Made by a program: the position numbers and the translations under genes. This document shows, piece after piece, positions 62,884 through 64,000 of a DNA stretch of 64,000 nt. Origin of the DNA: Hofstenia miamia (Eukaryota; Xenacoelomorpha; Acoela; Hofsteniidae); assembly GCA_900660155.1 (NCBI GenBank), contig CABFPE010000530.1, positions 316,777 through 380,776 of the forward strand. Reading direction: 5' to 3'. Within the stretch, counting starts at the first letter, position 1, and every line of letters starts with the position of its first letter. The notes beneath the pieces are model-generated. The model saw only the letters and a program-made list of their open reading frames with translations, was not told the DNA's origin and made no database searches.

Positions 62884-63351
62884 GTAAGTTTATATTTATG
62901 CCATTAATTTGAACTCACTCTATGAATTCGATAGAATACAATTTATAAAGTTTCATGTGCAAATTCAATACGTATCACAGCCTGGTGATTTTGCAGTGCA
63001 AAAATAGTAAAGCAAAAAATGTTCTTACAAGTAGAAAATTGGTGTACAGTTTTTTCCAAGTATGCAATATAAAAAATATAATAAAATACCTTTGTTTTTT
63101 TCAAATATTCACTAAACAAATTATAGGGTTTTACAAGTAAAGATGCTTAATGGATATTTATATCTATATCTGTTAGTGTAGGTCTGTATTTTTATTGGAT
63201 GTAAAATAATTGATTGTCAAGTGCAAAAAATGTTTGTTTATTATTCTGGCCTCATTTTATTTGAATGCAGTTTTACCATTATCAAAAAATCAAAGTGTTT
63301 CTAACAGAGTTGCAACCAGATCGAAGTGTCAGGGATTTATTGGCAAGTCTG

Positions 63352-63954
63352 CCGGGTCAGCTGACAATTTTTTCCTAATGGGCTTCCTTGTCTACTGAGT
63401 CACCGGGTCACATTTATATAACCAAATTATTGAAATATATTACACAAACGTACACATCTCAAAGTTATGCTTATTAGGTAAACATTGAATTTCACAAATG
63501 TCATGTCTTCGGAAAATTTTTATGTTGATGTTCGTTTGTTTTTGTAAAAGAGCCCTACTAGGTTATCTATATTTCACTATTTTGTAATTAATTTTAAATC
63601 TCTGAAATTCGATTTAAATCTACGTCCAAATTTTGTTAGAATAGAATGGGATTATATTATTAAATTTCAGAAATATTTGGAAATAGAAGAAGAAAATTTC
63701 ACAGAAAGATATTTTGAATTGATGATTTGGACTTACTAGAATTATTTACTCAAAAATTTATTTCGATAGTTTTTTTTATGGGGGTGTTAGAACCATGTCT
63801 TTAATGCAAAGTGGGACATTTGAATGTCAGTGAAAACCAACATGATGTGTTTTTCATGTTAATGTCTATGCAAGCAACGTCATTAAATCTAAAAAATGGG
63901 TCATTCGGGTCACCGGGTCAATTATTTTGCAATTTTACCGGTCCTGCCGGGTCA
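63352..63954. repeat. CCGGGTCA-containing repeat region
   Basis: CCGGGTCA occurs at 63352-63359, 63403-63410, 63913-63920 and 63947-63954, twice within CACCGGGTCA and twice after CTG. The copies lie in direct orientation at the two sides of about 500 AT-rich bases, suggesting an old element. Confidence 0.5.
63671..63739 (+). CDS. Possible terminal Svil exon with degenerate headpiece
   Basis: After a good acceptor (ttaaatttcag) a phase-0 reading gives KYLEIEEENF, then a short stretch ending LMIWTY and TAG. Joined to exon 21 this places L and I (YLEI) and an F at the headpiece spacing after DEDF, and an L-x-x-W later. It needs four extra residues before the L and lacks the C-terminal basic LKK..G-L-F. 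The region also holds a dispersed GGGTCACC-type repeat. The true last exon may be outside the window. Confidence 0.3.
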   Translation, partial: KYLEIEEENFTERYFELMIWTY

Positions 63955-63968
63955 CCGGATCTATTCTC

Positions 63969-64000
63969 GAGCCGAGCCGAGCCGAGTTGGAAATATCGGC
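63969..64000. mobile_element. Edge of a GAGCCGAGCC-type element, cut by the window end
   Basis: GAGCCGAGCCGAGCCGAG followed by TTGGAAAT matches the subterminal part of the 16943 MITE family. The rest lies beyond the window. Confidence 0.45.

Noticed and set aside
1-64000. tRNA, rRNA and CRISPR features
   Set aside because: No B-box-like GGTTCGAATCC, rRNA segment or regularly spaced identical repeats were found by eye.

Overview
This is a metazoan, almost certainly invertebrate, nuclear genomic window. It is AT-rich, has long introns and carries many decayed transposable elements. It includes a 1,000-base assembly gap (26624-27623) and a single N at 43860. I cannot name the species. An arthropod or other protostome is plausible but not shown.

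The one host gene I can support is a supervillin orthologue (Svil) on the + strand. I place 21 coding exons from 17568 to 62883, about 5.1 kb or 1,690 codons. Exons 1-5 (17568-33940) encode a disordered, serine-rich and acidic N-terminal region holding at least ten S/G-I-L-K/R motifs, the PP1-docking SILK consensus. Exons 6-11 encode a short coiled coil and linker segments. Exons 12-21 (52695-62883) encode the gelsolin/villin-like repeats and end inside the start of a villin headpiece. Intron phases agree at every junction from exon 8 to exon 21. They disagree at exon 5/6 and exon 7/8, so one or two exons there are probably unseen or mis-ordered. The 5' end of the gene lies upstream or in exons I could not recognise. 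The 3' end is either a dubious small exon at 63671-63739 or lies beyond the window.

The rest is repeats. There is a decayed BED-finger hAT transposase (22347-25650) with candidate terminal inverted repeats (TIRs) and four copies of a GTGATTACGTTAC motif. Several short hAT-type non-autonomous elements have matching or near-matching 8-bp target duplications (8986-9634, 16943-17308, 27634-27937, 36351-37084), plus a related one at 5299-5620. There is a Penelope-like remnant with reverse transcriptase and GIY-YIG pieces (7406-8201, minus), two Tc1-like transposase remnants (8205-8955 and about 43880-44225, minus) and a LINE remnant (60180-61871, minus). An unclassified element with palindromic ends lies at 48233-50275, and a TA-microsatellite-nested inverted-repeat element at 45367-45623. 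A GC-rich dispersed repeat is present in opposite orientations near both ends of the window. No tRNA, rRNA or CRISPR was seen.

The strongest candidate for something under-described is the multi-SILK N-terminus of supervillin, which predicts multivalent docking of protein phosphatase 1 on an actin/myosin scaffold. Nearly all of its splice acceptors end in TAG rather than CAG.
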